DNA of 64,000 bases from Aureimonas sp. Leaf324 (GCF_001423245.1 NZ_LMOH01000001.1:92563-156562), one strand, 5' to 3'. Counted from the first letter of the stretch, positions 16,810 to 25,505 are shown. Notes: a model not told the origin generated them from the letters alone. A program made the numbers and translations.

Positions 16810-17787
16810 ATGACGCAGCCCAAACGTATCGCCGTCACCGGCGCGGCCGGCCAGATCTGCTACTCGCTCCTGTTCCGCATCGCCAACGGCGACGTCTACG
16901 GCAAGGACACCCCCGTCGCGCTCCAGCTTCTCGACCTGCCCCAGGCCCAGAAGGCCGTGAAGGGCGTCGTGATGGAGCTCGAGGACTGCGCGTTCCCGCT
17001 GCTGCAGGACGTCGTCATCACCGACGACCCGAAGGCCGCTTTCCGCGACATCGACGCCGGGTTCTTCGTCGGCTCGCGCCCGCGCACGCAGGGCATGGAG
17101 CGCCGCGACCTGCTCAATGCCAACGCCGAGATCTTCCGCACGCAGGGCCAGGCCCTGAACGAGGGCGCCAAGCGCGACGCCAAGGTGATCGTGGTCGGCA
17201 ACCCGGCCAACACCAACGCGATGATCCTGGCCGCCAACGCCAAGGACTTCCCGACCGAGAACATCACCGCGATGCTCCGGCTCGACCACAACCGCGCCCT
17301 CACGCAGTTCGCACAGAAGGCCGGCGTCTCGGTCGATGCGATCAAGAAGTTCGTCGTGTGGGGCAATCACTCGCCGACGATGTTCGCCGACTGGACCAAC
17401 GCCACGGCGGACGGGCGCAAGCTTTCCGAGGTGATCGGCGACGAGACCTGGTACAAGGAGACGCTGATCCCGACCGTCGCCAAGCGCGGCACGGCGATCA
17501 TCGAGGCGCGCGGCGCATCCTCGGCCGCCTCGGCCGCGAACGCTGCGATCGACCACATGCGCGACTGGATCCAGGGCTCGGACGGCGACTGGGTGTCGAT
17601 GGGCGTGTCGTCGGACGGCTCCTACGGCATTCCCGAAGGCCTGATGGCCGGCGTGCCGGTCATCTGCGAGGGCGGCTCCTACAAGCGCGTCACCGGGCTC
17701 GAGATCGGCGATTTCCAGCGCCAGATGATCGACCGCACGGTGGCCGAGCTGTCGGAAGAGCGCGAAGCCGTTTCGGCGCTTCTCTAG
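16810..17787 (+). CDS. mdh: Malate dehydrogenase (NAD, cytosolic-type MDH)
   Basis: Interconverts malate and oxaloacetate in the TCA cycle. The 325 residues match the cytosolic/Thermus-type MDH subfamily rather than the LDH-like MDH common in alphaproteobacterial mdh-suc operons. Catalytic residues are visible: Arg in [13 protein letters not shown], Asp/Arg in LRLDHNRAL and His in VWGNHSPTM. The NAD loop reads [19 protein letters not shown], where the usual residue after QI is Gly; Cys here is unusual. ATG follows GTAGGAAAGG. It is a single-gene unit ended by the hairpin at 17812. It may be the only MDH or a second one; the window cannot tell. Confidence 0.9.
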   Translation: MTQPKRIAVTGAAGQICYSLLFRIANGDVYGKDTPVALQLLDLPQAQKAVKGVVMELEDCAFPLLQDVVITDDPKAAFRDIDAGFFVGSRPRTQGMERRDLLNANAEIFRTQGQALNEGAKRDAKVIVVGNPANTNAMILAANAKDFPTENITAMLRLDHNRALTQFAQKAGVSVDAIKKFVVWGNHSPTMFADWTNATADGRKLSEVIGDETWYKETLIPTVAKRGTAIIEARGASSAASAANAAIDHMRDWIQGSDGDWVSMGVSSDGSYGIPEGLMAGVPVICEGGSYKRVTGLEIGDFQRQMIDRTVAELSEEREAVSALL

Positions 17788-17811
17788 TCTTTAGCCTCGA
17801 TAGACGTCTCG

Positions 17812-17846
17812 AAGGGCCGTCCCGCCACCCGGCAGGGCGGCCCTTT
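17812..17846 (+). terminator. Rho-independent terminator after mdh
   Basis: AAGGGCCG pairs with CGGCCCTT, with further partial pairing inside, and a short TTT follows. It lies 24 bp downstream of the malate dehydrogenase stop. Confidence 0.7.
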
Positions 17847-17919
17847 CGCATCCGAAAGGTTCAACGGCTTCTTAAGCTTCCCCGGCGAAATTCACCCGAC
17901 GTTGCAAGCGGGCCGCAGG

Positions 17920-18600
17920 ATGTCTCGGAGCCGAAGCCTTTTCCTGATTCTCGCCCTTGGCGCACTTGGCACGGCCGGCGGCTGCGCGCGGATGGAGCCG
18001 CGGATGGGCGCCGAGGAATGCCTCGCGCGCGCCATGTATTTCGAGTCCAACCGCTCGTCCGAGGCCGGCATGCTGGCGGTCGGCACAGTGGTGATGAACC
18101 GGCTTGAATCCGGCAGGTATCCGAAATCGGTCTGCGGCGTCGTCGGACAGAAGAACCAGTTCGCCCCCGGCGTCCTGTCGAAGCCGATGGGCAAGGGGCG
18201 GGACCTTGCCACGAAGACCGCGCGTCAGGTCCTGCGTGGGGCTCGGCATTCCGAGGTGCAGAAGGCGATGTTCTTCCACACGGCCGGCTATTCCTACCCC
18301 TATTCCAATATGCACTACGTCACGATCCAGGGCGGCAACTCGTTCTACGAGAAGCGCAGGAACGCGACGTCGACACAGTCGATGGTGGCCGAGCGGATCG
18401 CGGCCGAGAAGGAAGGCCGACTGCCGTTCACGCCGCCCGAGCGGACCTTGGCCGCCGCGCAGGCGCCGGCACCCGCCGTGATGCGGGCGCCGGTCCGGCA
18501 GAGCCGCATCGCCCGGCAGATGGTGCAGCCGGCCCCGGCGGCACCGGCTGCGCTCGACGCCATGAGCATCGAAGACCTGATCCAGCAGAACGGCGGATGA
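17920..18600 (+). CDS. Cell wall hydrolase, SleB/hydrolase_2 family, exported
   Basis: 226-residue exported protein probably acting on peptidoglycan. The N terminus MSRSRSLFLILALGALGTAGG is a signal sequence ending in a possible lipobox (GTAGGC). The hydrolase_2 domain spans about 30-150 and contains EECLARAMYFESNRSSEAGM, which holds the likely catalytic glutamate region, then VMNRLESGRYP, QFAPGVL and FFHTAGYSYPYSNMHYV. The last 70 residues are low-complexity Ala/Pro/Arg and may span the periplasm. The ATG at 17920 with GCAGG before it is preferred to a TTG 18 bases upstream. It is convergent with the next gene, 7 bp away. Confidence 0.85.
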   Translation: MSRSRSLFLILALGALGTAGGCARMEPRMGAEECLARAMYFESNRSSEAGMLAVGTVVMNRLESGRYPKSVCGVVGQKNQFAPGVLSKPMGKGRDLATKTARQVLRGARHSEVQKAMFFHTAGYSYPYSNMHYVTIQGGNSFYEKRRNATSTQSMVAERIAAEKEGRLPFTPPERTLAAAQAPAPAVMRAPVRQSRIARQMVQPAPAAPAALDAMSIEDLIQQNGG

Positions 18601-18607
18601 GGCGCCT

Positions 18608-19456
18608 TCAGGCGTCCGGGAAGTCGGCGGACAGGCTGAGGTCCTTCAATCCCTCGATCTCGGCGAGCCTCTGCTTCAGCTTCGCCGTCACGCCGTCATA
18701 GGCGACCTTGCCGAGCACGAGGTGGCGCGGCGCCTTGTCCATTTCGGTGATGCGGATCATCGCTTCGCCCGCGCGCACGGGATCGCCGGCCTGCTTGCCG
18801 CTGATCTCGGAGGTGGACTTGAGCCGTGCGCCCGCCGTGTCGGCGTATTCGGCGATCGCGTTCGGCGTCTGCCGCAGCGAGCGGCCGGCCCAGTCGGTGC
18901 GGAAGGGGCCGGGCGCGACGCACGTCACCTGAATGCCGATCGGCGCGCCCTCGGCCGCCAGCGCATCGGAGAAGCCCTCCACCGCATGCTTCGTCGCGGC
19001 ATAGTAGCCCGAACCCGGGAAGCCGATGAACCCGGCCTGCGAGGTGAGGTTGAGGATCCGGCCGGACCGCTGACGGCGCATGATCGGCAGCACGGCGCGC
19101 GTCATCGCGAAGAGGCCGAACACGTTGGCGTCGAATTGCTCGCGGATCTCCGCGTCGTCGCCTTCCTCGATCGAGGCCTGGTAGCCGTAGCCCGCATTGT
19201 TGACGAGAACGTTGATCCGTCCGAACCGCTCTTCCGTCGCCTTCACGGCGGCATCGATCGCCACGCGATCGGTCACGTCGAGCGACAGGGCCAAGACACG
19301 GTCCTCGGCGAGATCGGTCAGGCTCTGCAGGCGCGCCTTGTCGCGCGCCGTGGCGACGAGGCGCCAGCCCCGCGCGATCACCAGCTTGGCGAGTTCGTGG
19401 CCGAAGCCGGTAGAGCAGCCGGTGATAAACCAGACGGGCGTTTCGATGGAGGACAT
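18608..19456 (-). CDS. Short-chain dehydrogenase/reductase, classical SDR
   Basis: 282-residue NAD(P)-dependent oxidoreductase. Motifs are TGCSTGFG (residues about 12-19), NNAGYG, the catalytic serine in LTSQAG and YYAATK for the YxxxK pair. The variant cofactor motif TGCSTGFGHELAK is typical of the subgroup related to retinol/steroid-type SDRs. The ATG at 19456 is preceded by GACCCGCCC, a weak site, but the longer frame to 19540 has no SDR-like sequence. Substrate unknown; no pathway partner nearby. Confidence 0.87.
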   Translation of the reverse strand: MSSIETPVWFITGCSTGFGHELAKLVIARGWRLVATARDKARLQSLTDLAEDRVLALSLDVTDRVAIDAAVKATEERFGRINVLVNNAGYGYQASIEEGDDAEIREQFDANVFGLFAMTRAVLPIMRRQRSGRILNLTSQAGFIGFPGSGYYAATKHAVEGFSDALAAEGAPIGIQVTCVAPGPFRTDWAGRSLRQTPNAIAEYADTAGARLKSTSEISGKQAGDPVRAGEAMIRITEMDKAPRHLVLGKVAYDGVTAKLKQRLAEIEGLKDLSLSADFPDA

Positions 19457-19583
19457 GGGCGGGTCTTTCGATCGCGAAAAATGAAAACCGTTTGTTCGAT
19501 CCCGGTATCTGGGAGCACCGCGCGCGACGGCCAGCGGCATCGGGTCACCCGGCTGCTACGGCAAGCTTACTGAAACGTTTGCC

Positions 19584-20543
19584 GTGCTACTCGATATCGA
19601 ACGATTGCATTCAGCCGGATTTCAGCCCTTGTCGTCGAACCGTCCCGGCCGCCCGGCCTTCGTCCGCCGCCTGCGCATCGCGTCCGCCCTCGCTCTGTCC
19701 GTCGCGCTGGCCTCGTGCCAGTCGATGGACTTGTCGCGCAGCGATGTGCGCGCCGGCCTTATTCCGCCGACCAAAGCGCCGGCCCTCATGGTCGGGGCCG
19801 AGGCCGTCGCCGAGCGGATGCCGGCCTCGATCGTGGTCGACATGGACACGGGCCGGGTCCTCCAGGCGGACGACCCGGATGGCCTCCGCCATCCTGCGTC
19901 GCTGACCAAGCTGATGACCCTCTACATGCTGTTCGAGGCGATCGAGGCCAAGCGCATCGGGCTCGACGACGCGATGCCGGTCACCGCCTTCGCGGCCTCG
20001 CGCGCGCCCTCGAAGCTCGGGCTACGGCCGGGCGACACGATCCGGGTGCGCGACGCGATGTTCGGGCTGGCGGTGAAATCCGCCAACGACGTGGCGTCCG
20101 TCGTCGCCGAGACGCTCGGCGGCACCGACGACGCGTTCGCCCTTGCCATGACCCGCAAGGCGCGCTCGCTCGGCATGACGCGCACCAACTTCGCCAATCC
20201 GAGCGGACTGCCGGACGAGGCGCAGATCTCGACCGCGCGCGACATGGCTCGACTAGGCTACGAGATCCGCAAGCGCTTTCCGCAGTACGCCTCGCTCTAC
20301 AAGACCGAGGGCTTCGACTACGGCGGGCGCCACTACGCGGCGACGAACAAGCTGCTCGGCCGGGTGGCCGGCGTCGACGGAATGAAGACCGGCTTCGTCA
20401 ACGCGTCCGGCTTCAACCTCGTCGCCAGCGCGCGGCGCAACGGGCGGGGCGTCATCGTCGTGGTGCTGGGCGGGCGCACGGGGCGCGAGCGGGACGCCAG
20501 CGTCGAGGCGCTGATCGACACCTATCTCGGCCCCGCAAGCTGA
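19584..20543 (+). CDS. D-alanyl-D-alanine carboxypeptidase (class C low-mass PBP, DacA/DacF type), probable lipoprotein
   Basis: Peptidoglycan D,D-carboxypeptidase of the S11 family, trimming pentapeptides. All three serine-peptidase motifs are present: SLTK (in HPASLTKLMT), SAN (VKSANDV) and KTG (DGMKTGFVN). A hydrophobic stretch, RIASALALSVALASC, ends with a good lipobox (LASC), so a lipid anchor is likely; the usual C-terminal amphipathic PBP5 anchor is missing, and the protein stops soon after the catalytic domain. The start is unclear: the frame opens at a GTG at 19584, with later TTG codons as alternatives; the signal begins near residue 29. Confidence 0.88.
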   Translation: MLLDIERLHSAGFQPLSSNRPGRPAFVRRLRIASALALSVALASCQSMDLSRSDVRAGLIPPTKAPALMVGAEAVAERMPASIVVDMDTGRVLQADDPDGLRHPASLTKLMTLYMLFEAIEAKRIGLDDAMPVTAFAASRAPSKLGLRPGDTIRVRDAMFGLAVKSANDVASVVAETLGGTDDAFALAMTRKARSLGMTRTNFANPSGLPDEAQISTARDMARLGYEIRKRFPQYASLYKTEGFDYGGRHYAATNKLLGRVAGVDGMKTGFVNASGFNLVASARRNGRGVIVVVLGGRTGRERDASVEALIDTYLGPAS

Positions 20544-20547
20544 GGGC

Positions 20548-21339
20548 TCAGAGACCCTTCTGCATGCCGCCGTCGACGAAGTAGGTCGAGCCGATCGAAT
20601 AGGTCGCCTTGTCCGAGCACAGGAAGACGAAGAAATTGGCGAGTTCCTCGGGCGTACCGAAGCGCTTGATCGGCGCATGCTCGTCGGCGACGCCCTGGAG
20701 GTAGCCCTCCCAGTCGCCGCCGGAATTCTCGGTCAGCTGGCGCGCCGTCTTCTTCCAGTCGGGCGTGAGGATGAGGCCGGGATTGATGCAGTTGACGCGG
20801 ATGTTGTCGCCGACGACCTCGGTCGCGAGGCATTTCGAGAACATCATCAGCGCCGACTTCGTGACGTTGTAGATCGGCTCGTACCATAGCGGCTGGACCG
20901 CGCAGATCGAGGCGTTGTGCAGGATCACCCCGCCGCCGCGTCGGCGCATCTGCGGGATGACGCCGCGCGCGAGACGCACGGCGGCCATGACATGCAGGTC
21001 CCAGTAAGCCTGCCACTTGTCGTCGGGCGCGTCCATCACCGTCTCGTTGGAGCCGGTGCCGGCATTGTTGATCAGGATGTCGGTCCCGCCGAAGCGCTCC
21101 TCGGCTGCCCGGATGATCGCATCGACACCTTCGGTCGTTGACACGTCGGCTTCGACGCCGAGCGCCTCGACGCCGTGTGCGCCTGCGATGCGCTCCGCTT
21201 CCGCCTCGGCCCGCTCGCGGCCCCGCGCGGCGAGGATGACGTTGGCGCCTTCCGCCGCCAACCCTTCCGCCACCGCCAGCCCGATGCCGACCGAGCCGCC
21301 GGTGATGACCGCGACCTTGCCCTTCAGACCCATGTCCAT
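20548..21339 (-). CDS. Short-chain dehydrogenase/reductase (glucose/ribitol-dehydrogenase group)
   Basis: 263-residue SDR with TGGSVGIG cofactor motif, NNAGTG, ASICAVQP region and the catalytic YNVTK. C-terminal landmarks are CINPGLILTPDWKK, APIKRFGTPEELANF and STYFVDGGMQ. The ATG at 21339 has GGGAGGGCAGACGA directly upstream and gives the natural SDR N terminus MDMGLKGKVAVITGG. It is convergent with the carboxypeptidase gene (4 bp apart). No pathway context defines the substrate; 3-oxoacyl-ACP-like or sugar-alcohol activities are possible. Confidence 0.88.
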   Translation of the reverse strand: MDMGLKGKVAVITGGSVGIGLAVAEGLAAEGANVILAARGRERAEAEAERIAGAHGVEALGVEADVSTTEGVDAIIRAAEERFGGTDILINNAGTGSNETVMDAPDDKWQAYWDLHVMAAVRLARGVIPQMRRRGGGVILHNASICAVQPLWYEPIYNVTKSALMMFSKCLATEVVGDNIRVNCINPGLILTPDWKKTARQLTENSGGDWEGYLQGVADEHAPIKRFGTPEELANFFVFLCSDKATYSIGSTYFVDGGMQKGL

Positions 21340-21433
21340 TCGTCTGCCCTCCCGCGCGGCCCTCCCGGCCGAATCGTCGGGCGATTGTGGGCCGGGGAGG
21401 GGCGGGAAGGCCAGCGGCAAGCCGGCGACTTCG

Positions 21434-22099
21434 TTAGTCGGAGTAGCGCTCTTCCGTCCAAGGGTCGCCACGGTTGTGATACCCGCGCACCTCCCAGTAG
21501 CCCGGCTGGTCCGCGGTGCGGAACTCGATCGAGCGCAGCCATTTGGCGCTCTTCCAGAGGTAGAGATGCGGCACCAGCAGCCGCACCGGCCCGCCGTGCT
21601 CCTTCGTGAGCGGTCGCCCTTCCCACGAATGGACCAGCATCGCATCGGGCGCGGCGAAATCGGAGAGCGGCAGGTTGGTCGTGTAGCCGTCGTAGGATCC
21701 CAGCACCACGAAGGCTGCATCCTCGCGCGGGCGGACGGCTGCCATCAGGTCGCGCGTCGACACGCCCGCCCAACGATTGTCATAGCGCGACCAGGTGGTC
21801 ACGCAGTGCATGTCGGTGGTCTCCTCGGTCTGCGGTTGGCTTTGGAAACGGGCCCAGTCCCAGATCTGCGGATCTTCCACCGCGCCGTTGATCTGCAGGC
21901 GCCAGCGCTCTGTCGAGACGTCCGGCTGAAGGCCGAGGTCGAGGACCGGCCAGTTCTTGACGAGATGCTGGCCCGGCGGCAGGCGGTCGCTTTCGGGACG
22001 CTCTTGCCGCCCCGTCAGAAACCGGCCGAGCCGGGCCCATTCCTGCTTGGTGCGGGTCAGTTTGGATTCGGGCGGGGTATCGTCCGGCGTATCGGCCAT
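21434..22099 (-). CDS. Sulfite-oxidase-like molybdopterin-dependent oxidoreductase
   Basis: 221-residue protein of the oxidoreductase molybdopterin-binding family related to YedY/MsrP and sulfite oxidase. The molybdenum-ligand cysteine is in DMHCVTTWSRYDNRWAGV near residue 100, preceded by LQINGAVEDPQIWDW; HSWEGRPLTKEHGGPVRLLVPHLY and GYWEVRGYHNRGDPW are conserved. No signal peptide or Tat motif is visible, so it may be cytosolic, unlike MsrP. ATG 22099 is preceded by CGGAGGCCACG. It is divergent from the copper module. Physiological substrate unknown. Confidence 0.85.
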   Translation of the reverse strand: MADTPDDTPPESKLTRTKQEWARLGRFLTGRQERPESDRLPPGQHLVKNWPVLDLGLQPDVSTERWRLQINGAVEDPQIWDWARFQSQPQTEETTDMHCVTTWSRYDNRWAGVSTRDLMAAVRPREDAAFVVLGSYDGYTTNLPLSDFAAPDAMLVHSWEGRPLTKEHGGPVRLLVPHLYLWKSAKWLRSIEFRTADQPGYWEVRGYHNRGDPWTEERYSD

Positions 22100-22227
22100 C
22101 GTGGCCTCCGTTGCTGTTGCTGGCGGAGAGATGGAGTGCGCGCGCCGCAAGTTCAGCCTCAGGCCGCAAACGTCTCGCGGACGCATCGTCCCTTGAAATG
22201 GTCCGCGAGCTTGGCACCTTGTGGACC

Positions 22228-22602
22228 ATGGGCTGGCGTGACGCGAAAACATCATCAGTTTGCTGGCGGCAGGTTCTGTCGACACTGATGGTGCTGGTCT
22301 TCGCCTTCGCCTACGGCACGCCGACGATCAGGGCCGCACATGCCCACCCGATCGAACGCGCGTCGCATAGCGGTTGTCCGGACACGGCAGCCCTTCGAAC
22401 GAAGAGTTCGCCGCCGGGACACAACGGTACGACCGCCAGCTGCTGCGTCGCGCACTGTCTGCCGGCGGTTCCCCTCCTGTCGGTGGACGACACCTTCGAC
22501 CGCTGGCCGATGACGGTCAGCACGTCGATGCCGGACGAGGCCGGGGAGGGGCGAACCGTCGCGGTGCCGCTGCCGCCTCCGCGACGGAGCGGGCGCATCT
22601 GA
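22228..22602 (+). CDS. Small exported Cys/His-rich hypothetical protein (copper-module associated)
   Basis: 124-residue protein with a hydrophobic N-terminal segment (VLSTLMVLVFAFAYG) and likely export. The mature part contains AHAHPIERASHSGC and the metal-ligand-like TASCCVAHCLPAVP, then a basic proline-rich C terminus. It resembles short periplasmic or membrane proteins found in copper and cobalt resistance loci, but no named family is recognised with confidence. It precedes the copper-storage and DUF305 genes by 72 bp and may share their transcript. The ATG at 22228 is chosen because it places the hydrophobic segment near the N terminus; an earlier start would add 39 residues. Confidence 0.5.
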   Translation: MGWRDAKTSSVCWRQVLSTLMVLVFAFAYGTPTIRAAHAHPIERASHSGCPDTAALRTKSSPPGHNGTTASCCVAHCLPAVPLLSVDDTFDRWPMTVSTSMPDEAGEGRTVAVPLPPPRRSGRI

Positions 22603-22674
22603 CGACCGCTGCCGGTGGGCGCGAAGGCGCGTCCGACGACCGGCATCCCAGATTTCAGTTTCGAAAGCGAAACC

Positions 22675-23013
22675 ATGACCCCTCATCCGCAAGACATGCA
22701 GGCCTGCATCGACGCCTGCCTCGCCTGCTACCGAACATGCCTCTCGACCGCCATGCATCACTGCCTCGAGGCCGGCGGAGACCACACCGAACCCGCGCAC
22801 TTTCGCCTGATGGCGGCCTGCGCCGAGATGTGCCGGGCGTCGGCCCATATCATGCTGACGGGATCGGACGCCCATCGACATTCCTGCGCGGCCTGCGCCG
22901 ACATCTGCTCGGCCTGCGCCGACGACTGCGAACGGGTCGGCGGCATGGCCGAATGCGTGCGCGCGTGCCGAGAGTGCGCGGAGCACTGCCGGCGGATGGG
23001 AGCCATGCAATGA
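22675..23013 (+). CDS. Four-helix-bundle copper-storage protein (Csp/DUF326 family)
   Basis: 112-residue protein with 16 cysteines arranged as CxxxC pairs on predicted helices: CIDACLACYRTC, CAEMC, CAACADICSACADDC and CVRACRECAEHC. This is the pattern of the cytosolic copper-storage protein Csp3, which binds many Cu(I) ions inside a tetrameric bundle. No signal peptide is present, supporting cytosolic location. The ATG at 22675 is used; a longer frame from 22615 adds residues without family pattern. The stop overlaps the ATG of the DUF305 gene (ATGA), giving tight coupling. Confidence 0.9.
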   Translation: MTPHPQDMQACIDACLACYRTCLSTAMHHCLEAGGDHTEPAHFRLMAACAEMCRASAHIMLTGSDAHRHSCAACADICSACADDCERVGGMAECVRACRECAEHCRRMGAMQ

Positions 23014-23426
23014 GCCGCGCGCCTCTGCTTCTCGCTCTCGCCCTCTTCGCGGCAGCGCCGCTCGTGGCCACCCGGGCCCAGGATCCATCTGAGCCCGCTG
23101 GGAGCCACGGCGCCATGGACCATGACGCGATGGGACACGGCGCACCGTCGCAACCCGGCAGCCCGACGGCGAGCCAGCGCATGATGCGGGCGATGGACAC
23201 GATGCATCAGGCGATGGCGCAGGAGCCGATGACCGGGCGACCGGGGCTCGACTTCGCCCGCATGATGATCCCGCACCACCAGAGCGCCATCGACATGGCG
23301 CGCGCCTATCTCGACAGCGGCGAGAACGATCCGACGCTGACCCGGATTTCGCGTGACGTCATCTCCTCGCAGGAGAAAGAGATCGCCGAACTGCGGGCCT
23401 GGATCGAGGCCAACAAGGGACGATAG
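23010..23426 (+). CDS. DUF305-family exported metal-binding protein
   Basis: 138-residue protein with signal peptide MSRAPLLLALALFAAAPLVA cut near TRAQ, followed by a His/Met-rich linker (MDHDAMGHG). The DUF305 core includes MHQAMAQEPM, DFARMMIPHHQSAIDMARAYL and SSQEKEIAELRAWI. The HH and Met-rich helices resemble copper-binding four-helix ferritin-like domains seen beside copper resistance genes. It overlaps the Csp gene by 4 bp, so exported and cytosolic copper binders are co-expressed. Confidence 0.9.
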   Translation: MSRAPLLLALALFAAAPLVATRAQDPSEPAGSHGAMDHDAMGHGAPSQPGSPTASQRMMRAMDTMHQAMAQEPMTGRPGLDFARMMIPHHQSAIDMARAYLDSGENDPTLTRISRDVISSQEKEIAELRAWIEANKGR

Positions 23427-23492
23427 TCGTCCCGACCGGGCGGACGGATCGATGGGTCCGCCCGCCCACTCGCCCACTCCAGCGCGCGACAT

Positions 23493-24248
23493 ATGTTGCC
23501 GCGAATGGAACCGACCCCGCCCGCCTCCCGCCTGTCGCCCCGGCGTCCCGATCTCGGACGCATCCCGATCCTGCGGAAGGTGGAGGTTCGGGGGCTCGCC
23601 TTCTTCGGCATCATCTCCGCATCGCTCTTCGGCTTCCTCACCATCGCCAGCGAAATGCGGGAAGGGGAAACCCACGCGTTCGACGATGCGATCCTGCGGG
23701 CGCTGCGCAGCCCGACCGATCCGGCGGATCCGATCGGCCCGTTCTGGGTCGAAGCCATCATGCGGGACCTGACCGCGCTCGGCGGATACACGGTCCTCTC
23801 GCTCATCCTCCTTCTGGCGGTTACCTATCTTCTGATGAAGGGCAAGCGCGCCTCCGCCCTGATGATGGCCGTTGCCGTCGTGGGAGGCGTGATCCTCTCC
23901 AACCTCCTGAAGATCGGGTTCGACCGGCAGCGACCGGACGTCGTGGCCCATCTCGTCGACGTCCACAGCCTCAGCTTCCCCAGTGGCCACGCGATGCTGT
24001 CGGCGGTCACCTACCTGACGCTCGGCGCACTGCTTGCCCGGTCGGAGCGTGGGATCGTCATGCGCGCCTATTTCATGGGGGTCGCGATCGTGCTGACGCT
24101 CCTGATCGGATCGAGCCGCGTCTATCTCGGCGTGCACTATCCCACCGATGTGCTGGCCGGATGGTGCGCCGGGTCGGCTTGGGCCTTCCTGTGCTGGTGG
24201 ATGGCGCGGTGGCTCCAACATCGCGGCAGCGTCGAGCCGAGTTCCTGA
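23493..24248 (+). CDS. PAP2-family membrane phosphatase
   Basis: 251-residue polytopic membrane protein of the lipid-phosphatase superfamily. The three phosphatase motifs are present: KIGFDRQRP, FPSGH and SRVYLGVHYPTD, with the catalytic histidines in the second and third. Six hydrophobic segments are apparent, starting at GLAFFGIISASLFGFL. Undecaprenyl-diphosphate or phosphatidic-acid phosphatase activity is plausible. A second ATG at 23505 is an alternative start. It converges on rhaS and ends near a shared hairpin. Confidence 0.88.
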   Translation: MLPRMEPTPPASRLSPRRPDLGRIPILRKVEVRGLAFFGIISASLFGFLTIASEMREGETHAFDDAILRALRSPTDPADPIGPFWVEAIMRDLTALGGYTVLSLILLLAVTYLLMKGKRASALMMAVAVVGGVILSNLLKIGFDRQRPDVVAHLVDVHSLSFPSGHAMLSAVTYLTLGALLARSERGIVMRAYFMGVAIVLTLLIGSSRVYLGVHYPTDVLAGWCAGSAWAFLCWWMARWLQHRGSVEPSS

Positions 24249-24281
24249 CAGGGTGCCTTTCAGCCTCTCGCCAAACGCAAA

Positions 24282-24316
24282 CGGCGTCGGTTCCCGGAGG
24301 AACCGACGCCGCTTTT
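24282..24316. terminator. Bidirectional terminator between the PAP2 gene and rhaS
   Basis: A perfect 13-bp stem (GGCGTCGGTTCC core) with the tetraloop CGGA is followed by CTTTT on the plus strand; the minus strand reads GTTTGCGTTTGG after its stem. It lies 33 bp after the PAP2 stop and 17 bp after the rhaS stop on the other strand, so it can serve both convergent genes. Confidence 0.85.
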
Positions 24317-24332
24317 GCGAGGCAGCTTCGCC

Positions 24333-25436
24333 TTAGAAGTCGAAGTTGTTGATGTCGGCCTTGGTGAAGACCTTCGGCGCGCCGAGCAGAATCTGGCTCT
24401 GGTTGACGATCTGGAGGTCGCCGAGGCGGCCGGCCTTGAAGGTCGTGTCACCCAGCTTCAGCGTGCCGTCGGCCACCGCCCGCATCGCCATGCCGGCGGC
24501 GTAGCCGAGGTCGACGGTCGACCAGAGGATGGTCGACTTGATGCAGTCGTTGTTGATGTAAGGCTTCATCGCATTGGGCAGCGCGAGGCCGACCACCGAG
24601 ACCTTGCCGCACAGGTTCTGCTGCTGCACCGCTTCCGAGGCGGCCGGCGTCGCGACCGACGTCATGCCGAGGATGCCCTTCAGCTCGTCGCCGTACTTGT
24701 TGATCAGCGTCTGCGCCTGGTTGAAGGACAGGATGTTGTCCTCCTGCGCCTCGACCGTCTCGAGGAACTTGATCTTCGGGTGGCACTTCTCGGCGTAGGC
24801 CGCCATCTCGGTGATCCAGCGCGCCTGATTGGGCGTGGTGAAGGTCGAGGTGACGATCGCGAACGAGCCTTCCTCGCCGATCTCGGAGGCGAGCTGGTCG
24901 ATCATCGACTTGGCGACGCCGTTCGGCTCGGCCTGGTTCACGAACCACTGGCGGGCGTCGGCTTCGGCATCGGCGTCATAGCCGACGACGTTGATGCCGG
25001 CTTCCAGCGCGCGCTTCAGCACCGGCGCGATGGCGACCGGGTCGTTCGCGGCGAACAAGATGCCGTCGACGCCCGACGTGATGTAATTGTCGATGAAGGT
25101 GATCTGCTCGTCGATGTTCGCCTTGGTCGGACCGTCGGTGGTGACGGTCATCGAACCGAGCTCCTTGGCAGCCTCCTGGATGCCGGCCGCCGTCGAGTTG
25201 AAGTAGCCGACGCCGACGAGCTTCGGAATGTCGACGACTTTCAGGGGCTTGCCCTTGCGGTCGGGCGCGCCGGTCGGCACGCCGCCGTTGTAGTCGCCGG
25301 GCGGCACGGCCGTGACGCTGGCGTCGCAGGCCAGCGGGTTGGCGGGCTGGTCGTCGCCGCCGGTCCAGGCGCTCTGCGCCATGGCCGGTGCGGTCAGAAG
25401 GCTGGTGCCGACGAGAATTGCCAGAAGGGTGCGCAT
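24333..25436 (-). CDS. rhaS: RhaS/LsrB-type sugar ABC transporter substrate-binding protein
   Basis: Periplasmic receptor of 367 residues with signal peptide MRTLLAILVGTSLLTAPAMA. The family blocks VDIPKLVGVGYFNSTAAGIQ, ITSGVDGILFAANDPVAIAP, VNQAEPNGVAKSMIDQLA, ETVEAQEDNILSFNQAQTL and LPNAMKPYIN place it in the rhamnose/AI-2 binding-protein group. It is the last gene of an operon ordered XDH-like, xylulose-reductase-like, ATPase, permease, permease, receptor. It may carry rhamnose, as in rhizobial rhaS, or a pentitol, as its operon mates suggest. Symbol given by family, not proven ligand. Confidence 0.8.
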   Translation of the reverse strand: MRTLLAILVGTSLLTAPAMAQSAWTGGDDQPANPLACDASVTAVPPGDYNGGVPTGAPDRKGKPLKVVDIPKLVGVGYFNSTAAGIQEAAKELGSMTVTTDGPTKANIDEQITFIDNYITSGVDGILFAANDPVAIAPVLKRALEAGINVVGYDADAEADARQWFVNQAEPNGVAKSMIDQLASEIGEEGSFAIVTSTFTTPNQARWITEMAAYAEKCHPKIKFLETVEAQEDNILSFNQAQTLINKYGDELKGILGMTSVATPAASEAVQQQNLCGKVSVVGLALPNAMKPYINNDCIKSTILWSTVDLGYAAGMAMRAVADGTLKLGDTTFKAGRLGDLQIVNQSQILLGAPKVFTKADINNFDF

Positions 25437-25505
25437 GCCGTTGTCTCCTCCACGATGACGTTGGGCTGGTCTTCAGTCCCGGCCGCTGCCGGCCGGAGCA
25501 GTGCC

